Positions 8,737 to 16,889 are shown, numbered from the stretch's first letter. The stretch is 64,000 nucleotides of DNA from Terrimesophilobacter sp964651535 (GCA_964651535.1 CAZYYE010000001.1:806001-870000), one strand, 5' to 3'. Notes: generated by a model not told the origin, from the letters alone. Numbers and translations: made by a program.

Positions 8737-9984
8737 GTGCCAAAAATCCGTGAACAGCTGACCCGAAACTCGTGGTGGCCGTGGCGGAACCGCTCGTGGA
8801 TGCTTCTCGGCCCTGCGTTCGTGGCGGCCATCGCCTACGTCGACCCGGGAAACGTTGCGGCGAATCTCACGGGAGGCGCCCGGTACGGGTACCTGCTCGT
8901 GTGGGTCATTGTCGCGGCGAACCTCATCGCGGCCATGGTGCAGTATCAGTCGGCCAAGCTCGGTCTCGTCACGGGGCAGACCATGCCGGAGCTTCTCCGC
9001 GATCGGATGCGGCCGGCCTCCCGTCGCTCATTCTGGGCGCAGGCCGAACTCGTCGCGGTCGCCACGGACCTCGCTGAGGTGATCGGCGGCGCGATCGCGC
9101 TCCACCTCCTGTTCGGTCTCCCGCTCTTCCTCGGCGGGATCATCGTCGGGGTTGTTTCGATGGCTCTACTCGGCCTGCAGAGCCGATTCGGTCAGCGTCC
9201 GTTCGAGTCGGTCGTGATCGGGCTTCTCGCGATCATCGCGGTCGGGTTCCTCGCCGGATTGTTCGTGAACCCGCCGGACGGCGGTGAAATCCTGGGCGGG
9301 CTTGTTCCCCGCTTCGACGGCACCGACTCCGTGCTGCTCGCGGCGAGCATGCTCGGCGCCACGGTGATGCCGCACGCGATCTACGTGCATTCCGCCCTCG
9401 CCCGCGACCGGCACGGGAAGGCGACGGACGCGAACCGCAAATCCCTGCTGCGGTCGACGAAGTGGGATGTCGTCGTTGCGCTGGGGCTTGCCGGTGTCGT
9501 GAACCTCGGGATGCTGTTGCTCGCGGCCGTGAACCTCGGCGGCGTCGAGGGGACGGACACGATCGAGGGCGCGCACGCCGCCATCGAGGTCGCGCTCGGG
9601 CCCGGAATTGCCCTTGTGTTCGCAATCGGCCTGCTCGCCTCAGGGCTCGCGTCGACGTCCGTCGGCAGCTATGCGGGGGCGACGATCATGGCGGGGTTGC
9701 TCCACCGCCAGATCCCGCTGTTCGCGCGGCGCGTCATCACGATCATTCCCGCGGTCGTGATTCTCGCACTCGGAGTCGATCCGACGTGGGCGCTCGTGTT
9801 GAGCCAGGTGTTTTTGAGTTTCGGTATTCCGTTCGCCCTCATCCCGTTGCTGCGGCTCACGAGCGACCGCTCGATCATGGGGGCATCCGCGAACAGCCAG
9901 GCCGTGCGGTGGATTCTCGCGTCGATCGTCGTGCTCGTGGTGGTCCTCAATCTGGCGCTCATCGTTCTGACGATCACGGGATAG
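8737..9984 (+). CDS. mntH: NRAMP family Mn(2+)/Fe(2+):H+ symporter
   Basis: A 415-residue membrane importer with both NRAMP hallmarks: YVDPGN in TM1 (about 35-40) and MPHAIYVHS in TM6, which supply the metal-coordinating Asp, Asn and Met. About 11 membrane helices are predicted. GTG 8737 is chosen because a perfect TATAAT ends 6 nt before it. The frame is open upstream, but that stretch overlaps the CDF gene in another frame. A DtxR/MntR-type regulator follows after 6 nt and probably controls uptake. Confidence 0.95.
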   Translation: MPKIREQLTRNSWWPWRNRSWMLLGPAFVAAIAYVDPGNVAANLTGGARYGYLLVWVIVAANLIAAMVQYQSAKLGLVTGQTMPELLRDRMRPASRRSFWAQAELVAVATDLAEVIGGAIALHLLFGLPLFLGGIIVGVVSMALLGLQSRFGQRPFESVVIGLLAIIAVGFLAGLFVNPPDGGEILGGLVPRFDGTDSVLLAASMLGATVMPHAIYVHSALARDRHGKATDANRKSLLRSTKWDVVVALGLAGVVNLGMLLLAAVNLGGVEGTDTIEGAHAAIEVALGPGIALVFAIGLLASGLASTSVGSYAGATIMAGLLHRQIPLFARRVITIIPAVVILALGVDPTWALVLSQVFLSFGIPFALIPLLRLTSDRSIMGASANSQAVRWILASIVVLVVVLNLALIVLTITG

Positions 9985-9990
9985 GCGGCC

Positions 9991-10671
9991 ATGATGCGCG
10001 AGAAAGCGGCAGTCGCGAGTGCGGCAACCGAGGACTATGTGAAGGTGATCTACTCGCACACGGAGTGGCAGCCGGAGCCGATCACGACGTCGGTTCTCGC
10101 CTCGAGGCTCGGGCTCGCGCCGTCGTCGGTGACAGAAATGGTGAAGAAGCTGGCGGCCGCCGGGTTGGCTACGCACGTGCCGTACGGGGCTGTCACGCTC
10201 ACTGCCGAAGGTCGGGCACTTGCGCTGCGGATGCTGCGACGCCATCGACTCATCGAAACGTGGCTTGTGGAGTCGTTCGGTTACGGCTGGGACGAAGTGC
10301 ACGATGAGGCCGAGGTTCTCGAGCACGCCGTGAGCGACCGGTTCCTGGAGGCGATCGCCGAGAAACTGGGGCAGCCGCTCCGGGATCCGCACGGGGACCC
10401 GATCCCGCGAGCCGACGGCTCCGTCGAGCAACCGGACGCCGTGCTGCTGCAGGTTGCGCCCAGCGGTTTCACCGGGAAGGTCGCCCGCATCAGCGATCGC
10501 GATCCTGCGCTCCTGCAGTTCCTCGGCGAGCAGGGTTTCGCACTGGATTCCGTCGTGGAGGTCGTAGAGCGTCGGCCGTTCGGCGGCGCACTGTCTGTGC
10601 GGTTGGGCGGGAAGGGTCTTGACCTTGGCGACGAGGCGGCAAAGGCCGTCTGGCTGGCAGGCAGTCGGTAG
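9991..10671 (+). CDS. DtxR/MntR-family metal-dependent transcriptional regulator
   Basis: A 226-residue regulator. It has an N-terminal winged helix (TEDYVKVIY...SRLGLAPSSVTEMVKKL, about residues 11-50), a dimerisation/metal domain with RRHRLIETWL and DEVHDEAEVLEH, and a C-terminal FeoA/SH3-like domain from about residue 150. The His/Glu residues expected to bind metal are in place. Members repress metal uptake or activate efflux when Mn or Fe is plentiful. It follows mntH by 6 nt, so Mn is the likely ligand. Two ATG codons in a row make the start uncertain by one residue. Confidence 0.92.
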   Translation: MMREKAAVASAATEDYVKVIYSHTEWQPEPITTSVLASRLGLAPSSVTEMVKKLAAAGLATHVPYGAVTLTAEGRALALRMLRRHRLIETWLVESFGYGWDEVHDEAEVLEHAVSDRFLEAIAEKLGQPLRDPHGDPIPRADGSVEQPDAVLLQVAPSGFTGKVARISDRDPALLQFLGEQGFALDSVVEVVERRPFGGALSVRLGGKGLDLGDEAAKAVWLAGSR

Positions 10672-11415
10672 TTACCCGCGGGGCGGGTCGTTGCTCGGGT
10701 CGTTGTCGAAGAAAGCCGAGTCAAGGACGATCTCTTCCGCGGTGAGTGGCGCGACTCCCTCACGCTGTGCCCGCCGCGCTTTCCGGCTCGACTGGACGTA
10801 GTGGAACACGGTGGGGATGAGCGTGATGGTGACCGCGCCGAGCAGGATCACGTCGATGTAGTTCTTCACGAAGTCGGCGATAGGCGGGATGTATCCGATG
10901 AGGAACCCGAAGAACGTGAGCCCGAATCCCCAGACCACGGCGCCGATGAAGTTGTAGAGGGAGTACTTCTTGTAGTTCATGTGGCCGACCCCTGCCGCCA
11001 CAGGAACGAACGTGCGCAGGATGGGCACGAAGCGCGCGAGGATGACGGAGAGCCCGCCGAATCGTTCGAAGAACTTGTTGGTGCGTTCCACGTTCTCTCG
11101 ACTGAACAGGCCGCTCTCTTTTCGCTCGAACACGCTCGGGCCGAACTTGTGGCCGATGAGGTATCCGACTTCGCCCCCCGCGAAGGCCGCGACTCCGATG
11201 AGGGCGCCGACCCACCAGATGTTCACGCCGAAGACGAGCGAGGTGTGGGTCAGCAGTCCGGAGATCACGAGCAGGGTGTCGCCGGGCAGCAGGAATCCGA
11301 CGAGCAGGCCCGTCTCCGAGAACACGATGAGGCACACGACGACGAGCGCCCACGGTCCGGCGTTCGTGATGATCGTTTCCGGGTCGAGCCAGGGGATGAG
11401 TGCGGAAGGAACCAA
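10672..11415 (-). CDS. DedA family membrane protein
   Basis: A 247-residue SNARE-associated/DedA protein. The family includes undecaprenyl-phosphate and other lipid transporters important for envelope homeostasis. Seen are the ETGLLVGFLLPGDTLL motif, ARFVPILRTFVPVAAG and GAVVWGFGLTFFGFLIG, with 5-6 membrane segments and a charged C-terminal tail. The start is a TTG at 11415, preceded by a GGAGAAA site. The gene is convergent with the metal regulator and their stop codons abut. Confidence 0.9.
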   Translation of the reverse strand: MVPSALIPWLDPETIITNAGPWALVVVCLIVFSETGLLVGFLLPGDTLLVISGLLTHTSLVFGVNIWWVGALIGVAAFAGGEVGYLIGHKFGPSVFERKESGLFSRENVERTNKFFERFGGLSVILARFVPILRTFVPVAAGVGHMNYKKYSLYNFIGAVVWGFGLTFFGFLIGYIPPIADFVKNYIDVILLGAVTITLIPTVFHYVQSSRKARRAQREGVAPLTAEEIVLDSAFFDNDPSNDPPRG

Positions 11416-11489
11416 GCGGGTTTCTCCAGTCGTGTGTGGTGAACGCGAATGCGTCCCTGACAGATTACCTGCTGGAGGTCAGTGTTCCG

Positions 11490-11571
11490 TGCGGGAGGCG
11501 GGACTTGAACCCGCACACTCGAGAGCACAGGAACCTAAATCCTGCGTGTCTACCAATTCCACCACTCCCGC
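11490..11571 (-). tRNA. tRNA-Leu (anticodon UAG)
   Basis: On the minus strand the sequence folds into a full class II tRNA. The acceptor stem GCGGGAG pairs with CTCCCGC. The anticodon stem CAGGA/TCCTG holds the loop TTTAGGT, giving anticodon UAG for CUN codons. There is a long variable arm and a T-loop GTTCAAGTC. The 82-nt gene ends with the discriminator A; CCA is not encoded. Confidence 0.97.
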
Positions 11572-11620
11572 GGCGACATCCAGTGTACTTTCCGCTGTGC
11601 CGGCCGGCGCTCGCGCATTC

Positions 11621-11662
11621 TGTGGATAACTTCGGCGTGCCCGGCGCGCGTTCGAGCAGGAT
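11621..11662 (+). promoter_or_regulatory. tadA promoter region: TGTGGATAAC box and -10
   Basis: TGTGGATAAC at 11621-11630 lies exactly 38 nt before the tadA GTG. A CAGGAT -10-like hexamer (11657-11662) ends 6 nt before that codon. The same box and spacing precede the pilin gene (see 16838). The box lies just upstream of where a -35 would fall, as expected for an activator site. Confidence 0.55.
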
Positions 11663-11668
11663 GCTTTC

Positions 11669-12901
11669 GTGCATGCCGCCGTCTCCCTCATCGCCGAGCG
11701 CGTGCGCGAGCGAGTGCGGCTCGATGGGGTGGATCTGGGCAGCGACAGATCGCTCGCGGATGGCTACGTGCGGGAGGAAATCCGCCGCTACAGCGAGCGT
11801 GCCCTTGGCGGGTCGCTGCCGCTGCTCGATGATGAAGTCCAGGCCACGCGGGATGTTGTCGCTTCGATAACGGGTTTTGGACCGTTGCAGCCGTTCTTCG
11901 ACGACGACACGGTGGAGGAGATCTGGATCAACTGTCCCGACCGCGTTTTTGTGGCCCGCAACGGCGTCGCCGAGCTCACGGACGTTTCGCTGACCGCTGT
12001 CGAGGTTCGAGACCTGGTGGAGCGCATGCTGCAATCCACGGGACGCCGCGTCGACCTGTCGAGCCCGTTCGTGGATGCGTCCCTGCCGGACGGCTCACGA
12101 CTGCACGTCGTGATCCCCGACGTGACGCAAAAGCACTGGGCCGTGAACATCCGCAAGTTCGCGAAGCGCATCAAGGAGTTGCGGCAGCTCGTGGCGCTCG
12201 GCTCGCTCAGCCCTCAGGCATCCGCATTTCTGCAGTTGTGCGTGCGATCCGGCCAGAACATTCTCGTATCGGGGGCGACGCAAAGCGGCAAGACCACCCT
12301 CCTCGGTGCGTTGCTGACAGAGGCATTGCCGCACGAGCGCATCGTCACGGTGGAGGAAACATTCGAGCTGAGCTTTTCCGCCCGGGATGTCGTGGCTCTC
12401 CAGTGCCGCCAGCCGAGCCTCGAAGGGACCGGAGAGATCACGCTGCGCCGCCTCATCAAGGAATCGTTGCGGATGCGCCCGGACAGGCTCGTGGTCGGCG
12501 AAGTGCGGGAGGCCGAGTCGCTCGACCTGTTGATCGCGCTCAACAGCGGGTTGCCCGGGATGTGCAGCATCCATGCGAACAGCGCGACCGATGCGCTCGC
12601 CAAACTTTCGACGCTGCCGCTCCTTGCCGGACGCAATATCGACTCGTCGTTCGTCGTACCGACCGTCGCGGCGAGCATCGACGTCGTGGTGCATTGCGCG
12701 ATGGCCGCAGATGGGCGGCGGTTTATTTCGGAGATCGTCGCACCCACCGGTCAGGTCTCTGCCGGCACGATCGACGCGGCCGCGATTTTCCAGCTGCGGG
12801 AGGGATCCCTGAACCCGACGGGGGTTCCTCCCGCGAGGATGGCGAAATTTTCGGCGTCCGGGGTCGACGTTTCCGCAGTGTTGTCGGGGGATCGCGCATG
12901 A
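11669..12901 (+). CDS. tadA: TadA/CpaF family pilus assembly ATPase
   Basis: A 410-residue secretion ATPase that powers assembly of Flp/tad pili. The N-terminal all-alpha/N1D region is followed by GFGPLQPFFDDDTVEEIWIN (about 69-88), the P-loop GATQSGKTT (about 202-210), the Asp box with VTVEETFEL, and RPDRLVVGEVREAE (Walker B). The P-loop has ATQ where many homologues have GTG or PTG. The GTG start is supported by the -10 at 6 nt and the sense of the N-terminus. It begins the tad locus and overlaps tadB by 4 nt (ATGA). Confidence 0.93.
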   Translation: MHAAVSLIAERVRERVRLDGVDLGSDRSLADGYVREEIRRYSERALGGSLPLLDDEVQATRDVVASITGFGPLQPFFDDDTVEEIWINCPDRVFVARNGVAELTDVSLTAVEVRDLVERMLQSTGRRVDLSSPFVDASLPDGSRLHVVIPDVTQKHWAVNIRKFAKRIKELRQLVALGSLSPQASAFLQLCVRSGQNILVSGATQSGKTTLLGALLTEALPHERIVTVEETFELSFSARDVVALQCRQPSLEGTGEITLRRLIKESLRMRPDRLVVGEVREAESLDLLIALNSGLPGMCSIHANSATDALAKLSTLPLLAGRNIDSSFVVPTVAASIDVVVHCAMAADGRRFISEIVAPTGQVSAGTIDAAAIFQLREGSLNPTGVPPARMAKFSASGVDVSAVLSGDRA

Positions 12902-13761
12902 TCCTCCTGATCGGCTGTTGCCTGGGACTCGGTCTGGTGCTGGCGGCGTCTCCGTTCCTGTGGCCGGCCCCGCGACGGGGCTCCCGCAGGCCGAACCGCA
13001 TCGTGCGCGCACTGAACGAACGGATGCGGCAGGCCGGTCTCCGCACGGTGTCGCTGCCGGTCTTCGCCGCCGCGTCGTTCGTGATCGGGGCCGCCGCGGC
13101 GGCTCTTGTCCTCGCCATCGTGCCCGTGGCGGCGCTCGCGGCGGCGGTGGGTCTTGTCGCGCTGGCGATGCCCACGGTAATCATCGGCTGGAAAGCCCGG
13201 GCTCAACGGCGTGCCAACCGCGCCGTGTGGCCGGAAGTTGTGGACCATCTGGTGTCGGCCGTCCGATCCGGAATGGCGCTTCCCGACGGCGTTTCCGCGC
13301 TTGCCCAGATCGGCCCGGCCGCCACGAGGGACGCGTTCGAATCGTTTCGCGCACAGTACGAGGCGACAGGCAGCTTCGGCCGGAGTCTGGACGACCTCAA
13401 GGAGCGGCTCGCGGATCCGACCGCAGACCGCATCCTCGAAACGCTGCGGATGTCTCGCGAGGTCGGTGGGACCGAGTTGCCGTCGGTGCTTCGCGCGCTC
13501 GCGGCGCATTTGCGCGTCGAGACCGCAATCCGCGGCGAGGTGGAGGCGCGACAATCGTGGGTCGTGAATGCGGCACGTCTCGGGGCGGTTGCGCCGTGGG
13601 TGACTCTTGCGCTGCTTTCGACGAGACCGGAGGCGGCCGCGGCCTATAACTCGTCGGCCGGGGCGACGCTCATCATCGGAGGTTTCGTCGCAACGCTCGT
13701 GGCCTACCGGCTCATGGTCGCGCTCGCGCGCTTGCCGGAGGAACCCAGGTGGTTCCGGTGA
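12898..13761 (+). CDS. TadB-like type II secretion F family protein
   Basis: A 287-residue membrane protein with N-terminal hydrophobic segments (about 2-18 and 50-85) and a cytoplasmic T2SSF domain. That domain has the typical VWPEVVDHLVSAVRSGMALPDGVSAL helix and EVGGTELPSVLRALA motif, followed by two C-terminal membrane helices. It forms the inner-membrane platform with TadC. ATG 12898 overlaps the tadA stop codon. Length fits the family. Confidence 0.9.
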   Translation: MILLIGCCLGLGLVLAASPFLWPAPRRGSRRPNRIVRALNERMRQAGLRTVSLPVFAAASFVIGAAAAALVLAIVPVAALAAAVGLVALAMPTVIIGWKARAQRRANRAVWPEVVDHLVSAVRSGMALPDGVSALAQIGPAATRDAFESFRAQYEATGSFGRSLDDLKERLADPTADRILETLRMSREVGGTELPSVLRALAAHLRVETAIRGEVEARQSWVVNAARLGAVAPWVTLALLSTRPEAAAAYNSSAGATLIIGGFVATLVAYRLMVALARLPEEPRWFR

Positions 13762-14693
13762 CGACGACGGGCTGGGCGATCGTGTGCGGACTGGCCCTCG
13801 GCGTCGGTCTGTGGTCGCTCGCGAGCATGGTTCCGCGTCTTGGCCGAACGCGGCTCGTGCATCGTGTCGCGCCGTATCTTGCGGATGTATCGGATGGCGC
13901 GAGGTCGTTTGTCGAGCGTCGCCCATCGAATCCTCTGCCGGTGTTTGGCGCGGTTCTAAGCCCAGGTGTGGATCGGGTTCGTGCCCTCGTTTCTGGGCTG
14001 TTCGGGAGCGCAGAGGTCATTGAGTTGCGGCTCCGGCAGTCCGGTGCGCCCGACACCGTGGCCGTGTTCCGCTCCCGCCTTCTCGCGTGGACGATTGCCG
14101 GAACAGCTTCAGGAGTCGTGCTGTCCATTGTGATCGCCCAGTTCCAGGCGGTTCCCATTGCCGTGCACCTTGTGGTGGTGTTTCTTTCCGGGTTGGGCGG
14201 GTTCGTCGCGTGCGATCGGCGCCTGGCGATGGCGGCACGAAGCAGGATGAAGCGCATGTCGGCCCAGTTGCCGGTCGTGCTGGAGTTCCTCACGCTCAGC
14301 CTCTCCGCGGGTGAAAGCGTTCTGGATTCTTTTCGCCGCATTGTCGCGACGAGCCGCGGCGAGCTGGCGGCCGAACTCGGTGGAGTGGTTGCGGATGTGA
14401 CGAGCGGGTCCGCGTTGGCCGAGAGCCTTCAGCACCGTGCGCGGAGCATCCGGTTGCCCGAGTTCACGAGGTGCGTGGATCAGATTGTCGGAGCGCTCGA
14501 GCGCGGCACCCCGCTCGTCGATGTGCTGCGGGCGCAGTCACAGGATGCGCGGGAGGAGTCGAAGCGCGACCTGCTCGAGCTCGCGGGCAAGAAGGAGGTC
14601 GCGATGATGGTCCCGCTTGTGTTTTTGATTCTGCCCGTGACGATCCTGTTCGCGGTATTCCCTGGGCTGTTCGTGCTGCAGCTGGGTTTCTGA
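13749..14693 (+). CDS. TadC-like type II secretion F family protein
   Basis: A 314-residue partner of TadB with membrane segments at the N-terminus, around residues 110-155 and at the C-terminus. The T2SSF core has LPVVLEFLTLSLSAGESVLDSF and ending KKEVAMMVPLVFLILPVTILFAVFPG, a very typical TadC C-terminus. GTG 13749 has GGAGGAA 5 nt upstream; a second GTG at 13758 overlaps the tadB stop and is an alternative. Directly after this gene the tad order is broken by three unrelated genes. Confidence 0.9.
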   Translation: MVPVTTTGWAIVCGLALGVGLWSLASMVPRLGRTRLVHRVAPYLADVSDGARSFVERRPSNPLPVFGAVLSPGVDRVRALVSGLFGSAEVIELRLRQSGAPDTVAVFRSRLLAWTIAGTASGVVLSIVIAQFQAVPIAVHLVVVFLSGLGGFVACDRRLAMAARSRMKRMSAQLPVVLEFLTLSLSAGESVLDSFRRIVATSRGELAAELGGVVADVTSGSALAESLQHRARSIRLPEFTRCVDQIVGALERGTPLVDVLRAQSQDAREESKRDLLELAGKKEVAMMVPLVFLILPVTILFAVFPGLFVLQLGF

Positions 14694-14716
14694 CGCGCGG
14701 GCCGCGGTGCGCGCAG

Positions 14717-15424
14717 CTAGTCCGAGGTCCTCAGGGATTCCAAGGCCGTGAGGACCAGGTCGAGGCCAAACAGGAACTCCTCCGCCGGGTCGTAGCCGGC
14801 AGCGACGAGAGCGGCGGCGGACTCGTTGAGGTACGGGAACTCGTCGGGAGGAAGCTGCGGCAGATAGACGTCTTCGGCCATGTCCGCGAACTCGTCGGCA
14901 GTGTCGAACGGCAGGCTGGAAGCCTGCAGCGCGAATCCGTACACGTAGACGTCGAGCAACCAATTGGCGTGCGTCGCCATGAGAACCGAAAAACCGGCCT
15001 TGCGCAGGCACGCGGTGACCGCTTCGCGGTGGCGGAGGTGCGCAGGCCCCGGCGATGTCCGCGACTCCATCAGGCCGATGGCCCACGGGTGTCGCGCGAG
15101 AACCTGTCGCGCGGATATTGCGCGCTGCCGCATTGCTGACTGCCAGTCGGTGCCTTCCGGCGGGAGTTCGATCTCGTCGAACACGACGTTGATCATGGCA
15201 TCGAGCAGTTCTTCCTTGTTCGCGACGTAGTGGTAGATCGACATCGCGCCTGTGCCGAGCGCGTCGGCGAGTCTGCGCATGCTCAGTCCGACAACCCCGT
15301 CGCGATCGGCGAGACGAATCGCTTCGGCCACAACCCGTGGCTTGCTCAGCCCCCCGTCGGAAGCGGCCTGGTGTTGCACTTTGGCAGGCACTCGTCTCCT
15401 CGCTCCCTCGGCCGACTTGACCAT
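14717..15424 (-). CDS. TetR/AcrR family transcriptional regulator
   Basis: A 235-residue repressor with an N-terminal HTH (VVAEAIRLADRDGVVGLSMRRLADALGTGAMSIYHYVANKEELLDAM, about residues 31-77) and a TetR_C-type ligand domain. It is divergent from two small membrane-protein genes. The space between holds three GTAC-N3-GTAC repeats that overlap its own -10 (TACTAT, minus strand, 15447-15442), so autorepression and control of the divergent genes are likely. The ligand is unknown. It lies in the middle of the tad locus and is probably an insertion there. Confidence 0.92.
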   Translation of the reverse strand: MVKSAEGARRRVPAKVQHQAASDGGLSKPRVVAEAIRLADRDGVVGLSMRRLADALGTGAMSIYHYVANKEELLDAMINVVFDEIELPPEGTDWQSAMRQRAISARQVLARHPWAIGLMESRTSPGPAHLRHREAVTACLRKAGFSVLMATHANWLLDVYVYGFALQASSLPFDTADEFADMAEDVYLPQLPPDEFPYLNESAAALVAAGYDPAEEFLFGLDLVLTALESLRTSD

Positions 15425-15425
15425 C

Positions 15426-15468
15426 GTACAGCGTACGTGTCATAGTACAGCGTACGCGTACAGTGTAC
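15426..15468. promoter_or_regulatory. Three GTAC-N3-GTAC operator repeats between tetR and the divergent genes
   Basis: GTACAGCGTAC occurs at 15426-15436 and 15445-15455, and GTACAGTGTAC at 15458-15468. Each is a short palindrome. The first begins 2 nt upstream of the tetR start codon and the middle one covers its -10. They are the obvious binding sites for the adjacent TetR protein. Confidence 0.75.
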
Positions 15469-15517
15469 GAGTGCCGTCAATCCGGCGGCCTGATCGCTCT
15501 ACTGGAAAGAAGAACCA

Positions 15518-16003
15518 ATGACCATCCGAACGAACACCCCGAACCGGCTCGACAACCCGCGGATACCCGTGCACGTCAAGCTGGCGGCAGGCTGGACCAG
15601 CCTCATGTATCTCGTGCTCTATATCGACTACTTCCACCTCTACCAGCCCGACCAGATCGACATCATCCGTGGTGGCAACATCTTTGCGTTCGAAATCAGT
15701 GGAAGTTTGATGACCATCTTCTTCGTGCTCATATCGACTCCAGCACTGATGGTGCTGCTCTCCTTGACATTGTCCGCTCGTGCGAACCGCGCGACGAACC
15801 TCGTCGCTGCATCGCTGTGGATCCCCTTCTGCGTATTCAACGCGGCCGGGGCAACGTCGGACTATGCGCTCTACTACGTCGTCACCATCGGAGTCGAGGT
15901 GCTGATTCTCGCCTTCATCCTGCGCTTGGCCTGGACCTGGCCGCGAACCGCCGCCGTCCCGGCCGATTCCGCGACGACCGACATTCGAAAAGCATCCGTG
16001 TAA
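15518..16003 (+). CDS. Small four-helix membrane protein, DUF6326-like
   Basis: A 161-residue protein with a charged N-terminus (residues 1-20) and four hydrophobic segments (about 25-40, 62-85, 97-115 and 122-145). The DYFHLYQPDQIDII loop after TM1 resembles the DUF6326 family; I am only moderately sure of that assignment. No catalytic motif is visible. It is divergent from tetR, whose operators precede it, and a GGAAAGAAG site lies before the ATG. It is probably a target of that repressor. Function is unknown. Confidence 0.75.
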   Translation: MTIRTNTPNRLDNPRIPVHVKLAAGWTSLMYLVLYIDYFHLYQPDQIDIIRGGNIFAFEISGSLMTIFFVLISTPALMVLLSLTLSARANRATNLVAASLWIPFCVFNAAGATSDYALYYVVTIGVEVLILAFILRLAWTWPRTAAVPADSATTDIRKASV

Positions 16004-16044
16004 ACGCGACTCGGAAAGCCCAACGGCGTGAATCCCGCCATTGC

Positions 16045-16117
16045 GGACACCGGGCAGACCGTGACCAGCTCCGTCGCGGTATGCGCAGAGGAGCTGGTCA
16101 CGGTCGGCCCGGTGTCC
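16045..16117. repeat. 28-bp inverted repeat with 17-nt loop
   Basis: Arms 16045-16072 and 16090-16117 are reverse complements with a single mismatch, separated by 17 nt. The sequence is G+C-rich and there is no T-run after the right arm, so it is not a textbook intrinsic terminator. It lies 41 nt after the stop of the first membrane protein and 40 nt before the next gene. Confidence 0.85.
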
Positions 16118-16157
16118 ACGTGGGGTACGCACGCCCGAAAGAGCAGAAAGGTTCATC

Positions 16158-16889
16158 ATGTCCCCGTCCTCTCCAGTGACGGTCACCCGCCCGATTGCCA
16201 GGCAGAAGGCGGTGCGGCAGCGACAGAGGAGCGGATGGCTTGCCATTTCCGGCCTCGTGCTGCTCAGTGCCCTCCCCGTGCTCGGTGGTGTGCTTCGCCT
16301 GAAGGACGTGAGCGCCGGGGCCGCAAGCGCACTGCCCGTGACCTCAACGGTGGCGATTGTTGGGCACATTGTGGCGATGACCGTGTTCTGCATTCTCGGC
16401 GCATTCCAGTTCTCTCCGGCACTGCGTTCTGGGCGCGGTTGGCATCGTGCCGCCGGCCGCGCACTGATCCCCGCTGGATTCATCGCGGCACTATCCAGCG
16501 TCTGGATCGCAGTCTTCTTCCGCGGCCCCTCAGATGAGCTGGCACTCGCGATGATTCGACTCGTCTTCGCAGTAGCAATGACGATGCTTCTTGTGCTGGG
16601 AGTGATCGCGATCAAACGTCGCGACTTTGCTGCGCACGGAGCGTGGATGACGCGCGCCTACGCGATCGCTGTTTCCGGTGGAACCCAGGCGCTCGTCGTC
16701 GCGCTGTGGACGATCCCCGCCGGTGAGGTCGACGCATATGGCGAGGCATCGCTCGTCGCAGCGGGTTTCGTCATCAACAGCGTCGTGGCGGAGTTGCTCA
16801 TCCGGCGACGTTCCGGCCGGCGGGTTTCCAGGCGGCTTGTGGAAAACTGCCGACGAGTTCTCCCGGGATGTCCAATACTTCTCGAATGA
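16158..16889 (+). CDS. DUF2306 family membrane protein with altered C-terminus
   Basis: A 243-residue membrane protein. After a basic N-terminus there are about seven hydrophobic segments. The HIVAMTVFCILGAFQF and WHRAAGRALIPAGFIA stretches and HGAWMTRAYAIAVSGG are typical of the DUF2306 family, a heme-oxygenase-like or cytochrome-like membrane fold of unknown role. AAAGG lies 6 nt before the ATG. The last 17 residues (LVENCRRVLPGCPILLE) are encoded by the pilin promoter, so the natural C-terminus was probably around residue 225. The stop overlaps the pilin start codon (ATGA). Confidence 0.85.
   Translation: MSPSSPVTVTRPIARQKAVRQRQRSGWLAISGLVLLSALPVLGGVLRLKDVSAGAASALPVTSTVAIVGHIVAMTVFCILGAFQFSPALRSGRGWHRAAGRALIPAGFIAALSSVWIAVFFRGPSDELALAMIRLVFAVAMTMLLVLGVIAIKRRDFAAHGAWMTRAYAIAVSGGTQALVVALWTIPAGEVDAYGEASLVAAGFVINSVVAELLIRRRSGRRVSRRLVENCRRVLPGCPILLE
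16838..16879 (+). promoter_or_regulatory. Pilin promoter region: TGTGGAAAAC box and -10
   Basis: TGTGGAAAAC (16838-16847) lies exactly 38 nt before the pilin ATG at 16886. AATACT (16874-16879) ends 6 nt before it, the leaderless arrangement. Box, spacing and -10 position match those upstream of tadA. The whole element lies inside the 3' end of the DUF2306 frame. Confidence 0.55.

Noticed and set aside
11621..11629. TGTGGATAA as a DnaA box and possible replication origin
   Set aside because: Only single copies occur, thousands of bp apart, with no A+T-rich unwinding region and no dnaA/dnaN nearby.
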